A stretch of 64,000 nucleotides of DNA from Dongia deserti (GTDB lineage Bacteria; Pseudomonadota; Alphaproteobacteria; Dongiales; Dongiaceae), in NCBI RefSeq assembly GCF_003574735.1, contig NZ_QORW01000012.1, positions 124,001 through 188,000 of the forward strand, read 5' to 3'. Of this stretch, positions 54,765 to 63,736 are shown in pieces. A program made the translations under genes and the position numbers. The notes below the pieces were generated by a model that saw only the letters and a list, made by a program, of their open reading frames with translations, ran no database searches and was not told the DNA's origin. Numbering within the stretch: position 1 is the stretch's first letter; each line of letters opens with the position of its first letter.

Positions 54765-56027
54765 TCAAGTCAGCTCCGTAAATCGGTCCAACCGGCGGAG
54801 CGTCGGGAACAGGCCCGCCCAGGAAAGCGTGACCAGCAGGGTCATGCTGCCGCCCACCAGGACCGCAGCGACCGGACCGAGCAGCGCCCCACCCGTGCCG
54901 GCCACAAACATGCCAAGTTCGTTGGAGGCGCCGATGAAGACGCTTTCGACGGCCGTGACACGGCCGCGCAACTCGTCGGGCGTTGCCAATGGCACCAGCG
55001 TGGCGCGGATATAGACGCTGACCATGTCCGCGGCGCCCAGCACCAGCAAGGCCGCGAAGGAAAGCCAGTAGTCGCGCGACAGGCCAAAGACGATGGCTGC
55101 CAATCCGAACAACCCTACCGCCATGAACAGGCGCCGGCCAACATGGCGCTGCAGTGGGAACTGCGTGAGCAAAAGTGCGGTTGCGGTGGCGCCGAAACCC
55201 TGGGCGCTGCGCAGCAGGCCGCCTGCACCAGCGTCCACATCAAGAATGTCCTGCGCGAAAACAGGGATCAGCGCGGTCGCACCCGAGAACAGCACGGCGA
55301 ACAGATCCAGCGAAATCGTACTGAGCAGCAGGCGATTGCGAAAAATGAGGACGAGGCCCGCCAGGATGGCGGCGAAGTCGCCTTCGTGCGCCGGGGCCGA
55401 GACTACCGGCCTGCCTCGCATGCGGAAGAAGAGGAAAACCGCGCCGGCAAATCCCAGGGCGGCCCCGCCGTATGCCACCGCTGGAGTTTCCGGATAAAGC
55501 CAGCCGCCCAAACCCGAATAGAGCAAGCCGCCCAACCCTGGGCCGGCAATGGTCGCGACCTGCCAGCTGGTAGAAGACCAGGCCACGGCGCTCGTGAGGT
55601 CCTTTTTGGGCACCAGACTGGGCATCAAGGCCCGTGCGGCGGGTATGGCGATGGCCCGAGCGACCCCGAAGCAGAGAGCGATCGACAAGATGGCCAACTC
55701 AGTGATCTGGTCCGTCGCAGCGAGGCCCACCAGCGTCAGCGCTGCAACCAGCTCTGCCGTGACGCCGATCAGAATCAGCAGGCGACGGTCGATCCGATCG
55801 GCCAGATGCCCGGCTGGCAGGGCCAGCAATGCGGCGGGCAGGAACTCCGCCAACCCGACCAGCCCGAGCTGGAAAGGGTCTTCGGTGATGGCGTAGATCT
55901 GCCAAGCCAGGGCTGTGGCCTGCACCTGCAGCGCGATCGTCGTCAGGAAATTCGCGCTGACATAGAACGCGAAATCCCGATGCCGGAGTGCCGCCAGGTC
56001 CGGTCCCCAACCTCTTCCACGCATCAT
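54765..56027 (-). CDS. MFS transporter (EntS-like exporter group)
   Basis: 420 residues with about twelve membrane spans in two halves. The N-terminal LRHRDFAFYVSANFLTTIAL and the loop GHLADRIDRRLLILIG (motif A, between spans 2 and 3) are characteristic of the EntS/MFS_3 group of exporters. The substrate cannot be named. Convergent with tRNA-Cys and not obviously part of an operon. Confidence 0.9.
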   Translation of the reverse strand: MMRGRGWGPDLAALRHRDFAFYVSANFLTTIALQVQATALAWQIYAITEDPFQLGLVGLAEFLPAALLALPAGHLADRIDRRLLILIGVTAELVAALTLVGLAATDQITELAILSIALCFGVARAIAIPAARALMPSLVPKKDLTSAVAWSSTSWQVATIAGPGLGGLLYSGLGGWLYPETPAVAYGGAALGFAGAVFLFFRMRGRPVVSAPAHEGDFAAILAGLVLIFRNRLLLSTISLDLFAVLFSGATALIPVFAQDILDVDAGAGGLLRSAQGFGATATALLLTQFPLQRHVGRRLFMAVGLFGLAAIVFGLSRDYWLSFAALLVLGAADMVSVYIRATLVPLATPDELRGRVTAVESVFIGASNELGMFVAGTGGALLGPVAAVLVGGSMTLLVTLSWAGLFPTLRRLDRFTELT

Positions 56028-56085
56028 CGGAACTCAGCAGATCAAATCGGAACCGCGTGATTGCGTCGACGTGCCCGCACCATGC

Positions 56086-56116
56086 AAAAACCGCGCGTGA
56101 AGGTCACGCGCGGTTT
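56086..56116 (-). terminator. Terminator of the T1SS tolC gene (bidirectional type)
   Basis: AAACCGCGCGTGA and TCACGCGCGGTTT with the loop AGG form a perfect 13-base stem, followed on the minus strand by TTTGCATGG. It lies 30 bases after the second tolC stop and before the MFS gene, and so separates them. Confidence 0.8.
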
Positions 56117-56146
56117 CTACAACTCTGTTAAGCGCTGTGGGACGGC

Positions 56147-57556
56147 TTATTCGACCTCACCCGGCGCCTTGGTCGCGAACTCCGCCTCGCCCGGCGTCGC
56201 CTCCACCGGAAATGCGACGCCCAGCGACTGCACCAGCTCGCCCTGCGAGGCGAGAATGCGGTAGTTGGCAAACATCTCTTCGTAGTTCGCGGTGATCAGG
56301 TCGTTCCTCGACAGGAACAGCTCGTTGGTCGCATCGAGCAGGTCGAGCAGGCTGCGCTGGCCGATATCGAACTGCTGCGCGTAGACGTCACGCGTATTCT
56401 GGTTCGCTTCGACCTGATCCGTCAGGGTCGCGATGCTGTCCCGCTGCGTCTGGCGTGCGCTCCACGACAAGCGAACGTCCTCCGCAACGTTGCGTTCCTG
56501 GACGCGCAGCTGTTCCTGCGCCTCCGCCTTGCGCCACTTGAACTCGCGCACACGCGCCAGGTCGGCGCCGCCACGGTAGAGGTTGTAGCGCGCGACCAGC
56601 AGGAAGGTCGCATTGTAGGTCGTATTCTCCAGACCGTTGTTGTGGCGGTTATTATTGCCGATGATCTCGAGATCAAGGCGCGGATAGAGCGGCGCTGCCT
56701 CCTTGTCGATTTCGGCGTCGGCAACGCGCACATCTGCCTGGGCCAACAGCACCTTCGGGTTGGTGGTCAGGCCGCGCGCGATCGATTCCTCCTCGGTCGC
56801 GGCAATCATGGCCCCGTCGAGCGTGACTGGCTCCAGATCCTGGGCATCCACGCCGATCACACGCTGGAAGGTCGCGCGCGCGTCGCGCAGGTCACCCTGG
56901 ATCTGGTTGAGATTGGTGCGGGCGGTCGCGAGGCGCGCTTCGGCTTGGCGAACGTCGGCCACGTTGCCGCCGCCGAGCTCGGCACGACGCTGCACCAGAC
57001 GCAGCGTCTCTTCATGGGCGCGGACATTCTCTTCGGCGTTGGCGACACGCTCGGTATGGCGCAGCACGTCCAGATAGACCTGCGTGGCGTCGAGCGCGGA
57101 AACCTGCCCCTGGTCCTGCACACGCTGGCCGGCGGAGACAAGACGCTGCTTCTGCCGCTCGACTTCGGAATCCGTCTCGAAGCCGTCAAAGATGCGCTGC
57201 TGCAACGTCACCTGAGCATCGCGGCGGCCGTAGAGCCAGCGACCGTGATCATGCACGCCCTGGTTAGTGTTGGGGTTGCCTTCGTCGGTTGTCAGGTTCT
57301 CAGAGAACTCGATGCCAGCGTCCAGCCGAACGTCGATCTGCGGGTAGTAGAGCGCGCGTGCCTGGCGCAGCTCATAATCGATCGCGCGCCGGTCTTTGAC
57401 CGTCACGCCGACCTCAGGATTGGTGGCAATCACGAGGCCCACCGCGTCCTTCAGGGACATGGCGGACGAGGACCCGGCGAAACCGGCAACACCGGTCAGC
57501 AGCGCTGTGCCAAGCAGCAGCGTAGTACGACGAAGCGTCAGAGCTCGCAACTTCAT
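56147..57556 (-). CDS. TolC-family outer membrane protein of a type I secretion system
   Basis: 469 residues with a signal peptide (LLLGTALLTGVAGFAGSSSA) and the two-repeat TolC fold (DAQVTLQQRIFDGFETDSEV; ATFLLVARYNLYRGGADLAR). Sequence differs clearly from the tolC at 52349, and it is placed after the HlyD-like and ABC genes. It is therefore likely the LapE/AggA-type outer-membrane partner of this secretion system. The start at 57556 (MKLRALTLR) gives the signal peptide; the in-frame ATG at 57583 is less likely. Confidence 0.92.
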   Translation of the reverse strand: MKLRALTLRRTTLLLGTALLTGVAGFAGSSSAMSLKDAVGLVIATNPEVGVTVKDRRAIDYELRQARALYYPQIDVRLDAGIEFSENLTTDEGNPNTNQGVHDHGRWLYGRRDAQVTLQQRIFDGFETDSEVERQKQRLVSAGQRVQDQGQVSALDATQVYLDVLRHTERVANAEENVRAHEETLRLVQRRAELGGGNVADVRQAEARLATARTNLNQIQGDLRDARATFQRVIGVDAQDLEPVTLDGAMIAATEEESIARGLTTNPKVLLAQADVRVADAEIDKEAAPLYPRLDLEIIGNNNRHNNGLENTTYNATFLLVARYNLYRGGADLARVREFKWRKAEAQEQLRVQERNVAEDVRLSWSARQTQRDSIATLTDQVEANQNTRDVYAQQFDIGQRSLLDLLDATNELFLSRNDLITANYEEMFANYRILASQGELVQSLGVAFPVEATPGEAEFATKAPGEVE

Positions 57557-57695
57557 GGATTTCCCCCAAATGCAGACTACCAACTGCGGTCCCCTCGGAT
57601 CCGCAGTGACTTAACCAAAACTCTTTCGGAACCCTATACTAAGATTGTGTCCCTTTTGCTTAGTACCAGATTTGCGACCCGCCCGCACGTCTTTT

Positions 57696-59024
57696 TTAAC
57701 GCTCAGACAGGGCGATATCCCTCGCCTTGAGGATGGGCTTTAACAAGTATTCCAGGACTGTTTTCTTACCGGTTAGGATATCAACGGTTGCAGTCATGCC
57801 CGGAATGATCTGCAACTCGCCGCCGTCCTTGCCGATCAGGTAGTTCCGATCGGTACGCAGACGGACCCGGAAAAACAGTTCTTTCTTTTCATTTTCAATT
57901 GCATCGGCGCTGATCTGCTCGACTTTCGCGTCGAGGCCGCCATAGATGCTGTAGTCGTATGCCGTGATCTTGATCTTCGCGTCCTGGTTGGGGGCGATGA
58001 AGCCGCGGTCCTGCGGCCGGATCTGCGCCTCGATCAGCAACGTGTCCTCGATCGGAACGATTTCCATCAGCTGCTCGGCCGGCTGCAGCACGCCGCCCAG
58101 GGTATGGAACTTGATCTGTTTGACGGTGCCATAGACCGGCGATTTCAGGCTTTGCTCGCTGCCCTGCTCCACCGCGCCGGACAGCAGCGCACGGACCGAG
58201 GCAAGCTCGGCGCGATGCTGATTCATCTGCTGCGCCGCTTCGGCGCGGAACGTCGCATCGATCTCCTTGAGCTTGGCCTGCACTTCGGCGAGGGCAGCCC
58301 GCGCCGGCGGCCGCGAAGCCTCGGCATTGGAGATCTCCGACTGATATTGCTGCACTTCCTGTTGCGCCCGCAGCAGATCGACCTTTGAGGCGATGTTGTT
58401 GCGGACCATCGGCTCCAGGATGTCGACCTGCTGCTGCGCGATATCTAGGCTCTTGCGCGCGGTCGAGACCTTGGTGTCGATCTGGCGCAGCTCCTGCTCC
58501 TTGGTCTCCAGCTGCTGCTTCAGCGTCGTGCGCTGGGATTGAACCTGCTGCTGGCGGATGACGAAGACCGACCTCTCCGTCTCCGCCACTTCCGGCGCTT
58601 CCTCGACCAGGTCGGCCGGAAACACGATCTCTGCGGGATCGGACTTGCCCGCGATCTCGGCCTGCAGCCGGGCCAAGGCCGCCGAGGACGTCCATTTGCG
58701 CTGGCGCAGTTCCGCCTCGTTGGTTTCCAGCTCCGTGTTGTCGAGGACCGCGACCACCTGCCCCGCCTCGACGATGTCGCCTTCGCGCACGTTAAGCTGC
58801 TTGATCTTGCCGCCCTTGACGCTCTGGATCACCTGGGTCTGGCTGGACGGGATCACCTTGCCCTCGCCGCGCGTGATCTCATCGAGCACGGCATAGTGCG
58901 CCCAGGCGAGGCCGACCACGACGACAACAATCAGCGTGAACAACAGCAGATGGCCGAACAGCTTGGTGCCTTCGCGCTCCGTCTCGGACGGATCGATCCA
59001 GAGATCTCGGTTGGTCAGCGACAT
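57696..59024 (-). CDS. HlyD-family type I secretion periplasmic adaptor
   Basis: 442 residues: a cytoplasmic N-terminus, one membrane segment (LFTLIVVVVVGLAWAHYAVL, ~25-46), a beta-barrel/lipoyl part (GGKIKQLNVREGDIVEAGQV), a long coiled coil (about 150-285), and the C-terminal AprE/HlyD beta domain (GFIAPNQDAKIKITAYDYSI). It connects the inner-membrane ABC transporter to the TolC channel. It starts 40 bases after the ABC gene, in one operon with it. Confidence 0.95.
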   Translation of the reverse strand: MSLTNRDLWIDPSETEREGTKLFGHLLLFTLIVVVVVGLAWAHYAVLDEITRGEGKVIPSSQTQVIQSVKGGKIKQLNVREGDIVEAGQVVAVLDNTELETNEAELRQRKWTSSAALARLQAEIAGKSDPAEIVFPADLVEEAPEVAETERSVFVIRQQQVQSQRTTLKQQLETKEQELRQIDTKVSTARKSLDIAQQQVDILEPMVRNNIASKVDLLRAQQEVQQYQSEISNAEASRPPARAALAEVQAKLKEIDATFRAEAAQQMNQHRAELASVRALLSGAVEQGSEQSLKSPVYGTVKQIKFHTLGGVLQPAEQLMEIVPIEDTLLIEAQIRPQDRGFIAPNQDAKIKITAYDYSIYGGLDAKVEQISADAIENEKKELFFRVRLRTDRNYLIGKDGGELQIIPGMTATVDILTGKKTVLEYLLKPILKARDIALSER

Positions 59025-59064
59025 GGCTCTTGCTTCGTCTTTCTAAGTCGCGCTCATGCGGCCG

Positions 59065-61656
59065 CTATTCGCGGGCCTGCACGCGCCCGCCCATCAGGGC
59101 CTCCAGCACGCCGGACTTCGGACCGTCCGCCACCACCTTGCCGCGGTCCAGCACGATCAGCCGGTCGACCAGCGCCAGCATCGAATGGCGGTGGGTCACC
59201 AGAAGCATGGTCTTGCCGCGGGCGATCGCGCCGAGGCGCTGCTTGAACGCGGCCTCGGTACTGTTGTCCATCGAGCTGGTCGGCTCGTCGAACATCAGGA
59301 TCTGCGGATTGAGCAGCAGCGCGCGCGCCACCGCCACCGACTGGCGCTGGCCGCCAGACAGCATGCGGCCGTTCTCGCCCACCGGCATGTCGTACCCGAG
59401 CGGATGCTGACGGACGAACTGGTCGACGCCGGCCAGGGTCGCGGCGCGGATCACCGACGCTTCGTCCACATACGGCGCGCCGAGCGTGATGTTGTCCTTG
59501 ACCGAACCGTAGAACAGGTGCGGATCCTGCAGCACGCAGCCGATGTTCTGCCTGAGGTCGGTCGGGTCGAGCTGGCGGATGTCGGTGCCGTCCACCAGCA
59601 CCGCACCCTCCGTCGGCTCGTAGAGCCCGAGCACCAGGCGCTCGATGGTGGTCTTGCCGGAACCGATGCGGCCTAGGATGCCGACGCGCTCGCCCGGCTG
59701 GATCCGGAACGAGATGCCGTCCAGAGCCGCGGTTTGCGCGCTCGGATACTTGAAGATGACGTTGCGGAACTCGATCGCGCCTTCGATGCGCGGGCGGCGG
59801 ATGAAGACCTTGCCGCGCGGCCGCTCGACCGGCAACTCCATGAGCTTGTTGAGGCCCTTCAGCGAGGTGAAGGATTGATGGAAGCGGATGATAAGGCCGG
59901 CGATCTGGCCGAGCGGCGCCATGGCGCGGCCGGTCAGCATCGAGGCGGCGATCAGCGCGCCGGTCGTCATATGGATATCGCTGGTGGGGCCGGATTCGAA
60001 GATCCGGTAGCAGCCCCAGACTATGACGCCGGTGGTCGCGAGGTTCGAGGCGAGCATCACGAAGTTGATGCCGAGGGTCGACCAGCGCTTCGAGGTTTCC
60101 GCAGACGCCGAGGAGGCCGCGACGTAGCCATCCCAGTTGCGTTGCAGCTGGCCCTCGGCGGACGTCGCCTTGATCATATCGAGGCCGTTGATCGCCTCGA
60201 CCAGCGTCGCGTGCTTCTGCGAGGTTTCGCGATAGGAGCGCTCGACCGCCCGCTTCATCGGGAACTGCACCAGGATGCTGACCACGATCACGATCGGTAT
60301 CAGGACCGCCGGCACCGTCACCACTGGCCCGGCGACGAAGAAGATGATCGCCAGGAAGATCAGGATGAAGGGCAAGTCGATCAGGGCCGACAAGCTGGCG
60401 GAGGTGAAGAAATCGCGCAGCGTCTCGTATTGCTGCACGTTGCTGGCGAAGGCGCCGGAGGATTGCGGGCCGGCTGCCATCTTGATTGACAGGATGTGCT
60501 CGAAGATCGCCGAAGAGACCTTGCGGTCGAGCGCCTTGCCCGCCTTGTCCAGGAACACCGCGCGCATCGTGCGCAGCCCGAAATCGAACAGATAGATGAG
60601 CAGGACGCCAAGCGCCAGAACCCACAGCGTTTCCTGCGCCTTGTTCGGCACCACGCGGTCATAGACCTGCATGGCGAAGATCGAGGACGCGATGGTAAAG
60701 AGGTTCATCAGAAACGCCGCCAGCACCACCTCGATGTAGATCGGGGTGTGGCGCATCACCTCGCCCCAGAACCAGCTGCGCTCGCGCGCCTCGGTCATCT
60801 CCGAGGAGCGGCTGTCCAGCCGGATCTTCGGCCGGACCACCAGCATGGTGCCGGAATACTGCGCCTCCAGCTCCGCCACGGGGATGGTGACGATGCCGTC
60901 GAGATTATCGGTGGTGGCGACGTCGACCTTGCCATTCTTGACGGGCGAAAGCATCACGACCGCCTGTCGCTCATTGAGCAGCAGGACGCCCGGCAGGTTG
61001 ATCGATTTGGCTTCAGCGAGGCCGCGCCGTACCTTGCTGGCCGAGAGGCCGGCATTCTCCGCGGCGCGCACGAACAGGTCCGGCGTCATGCCCGCTTCGC
61101 CGATCGGCAAGCCCGCGGCCAGCGCCGCCAGCGACTTCGGATTGCCGAACAGGCGCGTCAGGATGACGAGGCAGGAGAGCAGCGGATCGGGCCGGATCTC
61201 CACTTCCGCCATTTCGGGCAGCCCGGCCTCAGCGGCGGGCGCCGGAACACCGGCCGAGCCTGCCACCATGGATTGCGGCCGTGTGGCCTGCACGGCGCCT
61301 GGATGGGCACCAGCCGGCACAGCCTGGGGATGTGCGGCGGCTTGCTGTGCGTTCACCGGATGGACAGCTGGATGCGCGTTCGCGGGCTGGGTCCCCGGCT
61401 GCGCCGCCGCGACCCGTGCGCCGGCGCCCTGGGTGATTGCACTCTGGAAGGCATTCTTTGGCGCCGCAGCAGGTCCCGCGGCATTGTTGGCAGCGGTCGT
61501 GCCAGCCGGCACGGGCCCGGACTTCTGCACCACGAACATCTGCTCAGGGCGTTTCGCGGCTGAGGCAGCCGCTTCGCCGGGCCGCGGTGTGGCCGCGCCG
61601 GACTCGTTCGCCTGTGGCGTAGATTTGCCCCCCGACGAGGGCTTGGCAGCGTCCAT
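59065..61656 (-). CDS. Type I secretion system permease/ATPase (LapB-like)
   Basis: 863 residues, longer than the usual ~720. After a 150-residue Ala/Pro/Gln/His-rich extension comes a C39-like domain (DPLLSCLVILTRLFGNPKSL), six membrane spans (about 310-590), and the ATPase with Walker A GRIGSGKTTIERL, signature MLSGGQRQSVAVARALL and Walker B ILMFDEPTSSMD. It exports large RTX/adhesin-type proteins in one step, recognising a C-terminal signal. The likely substrate is the gene beginning at 63737. Confidence 0.95.
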   Translation of the reverse strand: MDAAKPSSGGKSTPQANESGAATPRPGEAAASAAKRPEQMFVVQKSGPVPAGTTAANNAAGPAAAPKNAFQSAITQGAGARVAAAQPGTQPANAHPAVHPVNAQQAAAHPQAVPAGAHPGAVQATRPQSMVAGSAGVPAPAAEAGLPEMAEVEIRPDPLLSCLVILTRLFGNPKSLAALAAGLPIGEAGMTPDLFVRAAENAGLSASKVRRGLAEAKSINLPGVLLLNERQAVVMLSPVKNGKVDVATTDNLDGIVTIPVAELEAQYSGTMLVVRPKIRLDSRSSEMTEARERSWFWGEVMRHTPIYIEVVLAAFLMNLFTIASSIFAMQVYDRVVPNKAQETLWVLALGVLLIYLFDFGLRTMRAVFLDKAGKALDRKVSSAIFEHILSIKMAAGPQSSGAFASNVQQYETLRDFFTSASLSALIDLPFILIFLAIIFFVAGPVVTVPAVLIPIVIVVSILVQFPMKRAVERSYRETSQKHATLVEAINGLDMIKATSAEGQLQRNWDGYVAASSASAETSKRWSTLGINFVMLASNLATTGVIVWGCYRIFESGPTSDIHMTTGALIAASMLTGRAMAPLGQIAGLIIRFHQSFTSLKGLNKLMELPVERPRGKVFIRRPRIEGAIEFRNVIFKYPSAQTAALDGISFRIQPGERVGILGRIGSGKTTIERLVLGLYEPTEGAVLVDGTDIRQLDPTDLRQNIGCVLQDPHLFYGSVKDNITLGAPYVDEASVIRAATLAGVDQFVRQHPLGYDMPVGENGRMLSGGQRQSVAVARALLLNPQILMFDEPTSSMDNSTEAAFKQRLGAIARGKTMLLVTHRHSMLALVDRLIVLDRGKVVADGPKSGVLEALMGGRVQARE

Positions 61657-61911
61657 GTGGTTTTAGGCCCGGCTTTCCGCAGTTCCGTGCGAGTACTGCA
61701 TATCGAGGTTATATTCACGTTAACCAGCATCGCCAAGCGGACGCGCGAGCCACGGCTGTCGCGCGCCTAGCACTTGGCCAAATCATCCTATTTCGCAAGC
61801 CCTCTCGGCGACCTAGCCCGATTGATCTACCACTTCCCAGCCTCTCGCGTCAGCGATGGAGCGCACAGCCTTGTCAGCCGTGCGCAACACGTTTCGGGAC
61901 CGCATCGGCGG

Positions 61912-63474
61912 TCAAGCCAGCTCAATCACCCCCAAGCGGTGAAGGATCGGCGCCTCCTCCGTCCAGAAGCGGTCGAAGAATTGCGCAGCCCGGCCCGCGT
62001 CGTCGAGCGGTTTTTCTTCCTTGGCCGGCTTGCTGAAGCGAATGCGTCGCCGCTTGACCTCGGCCAGCAGCCCCTCCTTCAGCTCGTCCCGATCCTTCCA
62101 CGGCTGCGTACCGAGGGACAGGATGACTGCGAAGATCGGATCGAGGCTGAGCGCATTGCCCGCTAGGGTCGAAACCAGGTTGCCTGGCGTCAGATTATCG
62201 ACCATGCGCTTCACCAACGCACGGTTGACCGCCAGCGGAATTGTGAGCTGCTTGGGGTTTGCCGGCATCGGCGCAGGCCGGCCCGACGCGGCGCAAGGCA
62301 CCGCGATGCTGGTAGCAGCCAGCAGCGTCATGGTGCGCTCGACATCCAGGTGCATCAGCTTCCGGGCCGCCATCTCCCTGCGCAGCTCGCCGATCGACCA
62401 GGTGCCTTGCTGCAGCGCCTCCTTGAGCGCCGGGAACGCCTTTTCATCGAACTTCACTTCGCCGCGCGCCACTTTGGCCACGTTGGTGACGTTCCGGAGA
62501 TCACGCATGGCGCCGAACACCTGGCTTTCCATGTTGCGCATAATGCCGGCGCGGTTGAGCTGCGCATGGCCGCGCACGAACACATCGCGGCGGAAGCGCT
62601 GGTTCTGCGCCAGGTCTTGGAACAGCTGCCGCAGGCGCTGCGTCGGCTGGGTCTTTACCTTTGCCTGCAGCTCGTCGCCGCCCAGCAGCTCGAGGTGGTT
62701 CTCGGCGAGCGTGGCGGAGCCGACGAAGTTCAGCTTGGCGTTCGCCATCTCGTCGGCGACGTCCGTGCTGTAGAACGGCGTCCAATGCTCGTTCAGGAAC
62801 TCGTGCGCGAGGTAGTTGGCGTTGCGCTCCGCCATCTTCGCCGCCATCTTGCCGGCAGTCGGCGTCGCGGCGAAATAGGCGAACTTGGCCCCGACCAGCT
62901 CCTCGATCGCCTTCAAGGCCCCCTGGGTGCGCTGACTCGCATCGCCGGTGAGGTTGCGCGCTGTCTCGTAGACCAGTTTCTGCAGCGGGCTGTCCGCGGC
63001 CCATCCGGGCAGGCAATTATAGCTGTTGTAGACCAGGCCGCCGGGCTTCAGCCGCTCCAGGATGATGCGCTGGATGCCGGCCCGCACCTCCGGGGCGACC
63101 CAGGCATAGACGCCGTGCAGCACGATGAAATCGCACTCCGGCACTTCCTGTGCGGTGAGATCGAGGAAGCTGCGCTCCAGGAATTGCACATTGCCGATGC
63201 CGGCTGAGGCGGCATAGCGTCGGGCCCAGTCGATATGCGCGGGGTTGAAGTCGACGCCGTAGAAGCGGCCCTGCGGATGGGCGCCGGCCAGCAGCGTCAC
63301 CGTCTGCCCCAGCCCGCAGCCGAGCTCCATATAAGTGAAGCCTGGATCGAGCGGCCGGGGCTGGCAGCCGTTCAGCACGGCGACGTAATTCAGCCAGGAC
63401 GGCGACAGCTCACGGAAGAAGTGCTCGGTGTAGAGGACTTCCGTGACGTAGCCCTGTGCCCAGTCGGAATCCAT
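61912..63474 (-). CDS. SAM-dependent methyltransferase with methyltransferase regulatory domain
   Basis: 520 residues. An N-terminal Rossmann methyltransferase domain (~25-200) has motif I TYMELGCGLGQTVTLLAGAH and the acidic ribose-binding DFNPAHIDWARRY. A MethyTransf_Reg-type domain (~210-300) follows, then a C-terminal extension containing PLAVNRALVKRMVDNL. The architecture resembles that of protein lysine methyltransferases acting on rickettsial surface proteins, but this is family-level similarity only. The location between the exporter and the secreted protein gene suggests that the substrate is the secreted protein or an envelope protein. Confidence 0.8.
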   Translation of the reverse strand: MDSDWAQGYVTEVLYTEHFFRELSPSWLNYVAVLNGCQPRPLDPGFTYMELGCGLGQTVTLLAGAHPQGRFYGVDFNPAHIDWARRYAASAGIGNVQFLERSFLDLTAQEVPECDFIVLHGVYAWVAPEVRAGIQRIILERLKPGGLVYNSYNCLPGWAADSPLQKLVYETARNLTGDASQRTQGALKAIEELVGAKFAYFAATPTAGKMAAKMAERNANYLAHEFLNEHWTPFYSTDVADEMANAKLNFVGSATLAENHLELLGGDELQAKVKTQPTQRLRQLFQDLAQNQRFRRDVFVRGHAQLNRAGIMRNMESQVFGAMRDLRNVTNVAKVARGEVKFDEKAFPALKEALQQGTWSIGELRREMAARKLMHLDVERTMTLLAATSIAVPCAASGRPAPMPANPKQLTIPLAVNRALVKRMVDNLTPGNLVSTLAGNALSLDPIFAVILSLGTQPWKDRDELKEGLLAEVKRRRIRFSKPAKEEKPLDDAGRAAQFFDRFWTEEAPILHRLGVIELA

Positions 63475-63645
63475 AATCCCCCCAATGCGGCTGCAACGCT
63501 CGTGCCCTACCCGCGCCCAGCCCGGCCCGCCATCGGCGGCGGCATGGTTAATGCCACGGAACCGGCCCCGCGGTCAAAGCCCCATGCTCCCCGAAAAGCT
63601 TAAACAGGGCGTAAAGCCGGGCGCCTAATCACCGGATCTTGCAGC

Positions 63646-63674
63646 AAAAAGAGGGCGCCCGAAGGCGCCCCGCT
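63646..63674 (-). terminator. Terminator of the putative secreted-protein gene
   Basis: On the minus strand GGGGCGCC, the loop TTCG and GGCGCCCTC are followed by TTTTTGC. The stable UUCG-type loop and T-run make a strong terminator, about 60 bases after the gene stop. Confidence 0.8.
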
Positions 63675-63694
63675 CTCTTCCCCAAGAGAAATCG

Positions 63695-63735
63695 TTAGGT
63701 GAGAGGGCGCCCGAGGTGGGCGCCCTCTCACCTAA
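63695..63735. repeat. Perfect 18-base inverted repeat at the stop of the secreted-protein gene
   Basis: TTAGGTGAGAGGGCGCCC (63695-63712) and GGGCGCCCTCTCACCTAA (63718-63735) enclose GAGGT. It begins one base after the TAG stop, has no T-run on either side, and shares the block GAGGGCGCCC with the terminator that follows. It may protect the mRNA 3' end or assist termination. Confidence 0.8.
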
Positions 63736-63736
63736 G

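Noticed and set aside
59054-60625. A 523-codon minus-strand frame across the T1SS ABC gene
   Set aside because: It is a shifted reading of the ABC transporter, which carries all family motifs in its own frame; the alternative product is Arg/Gly-rich with no motifs.
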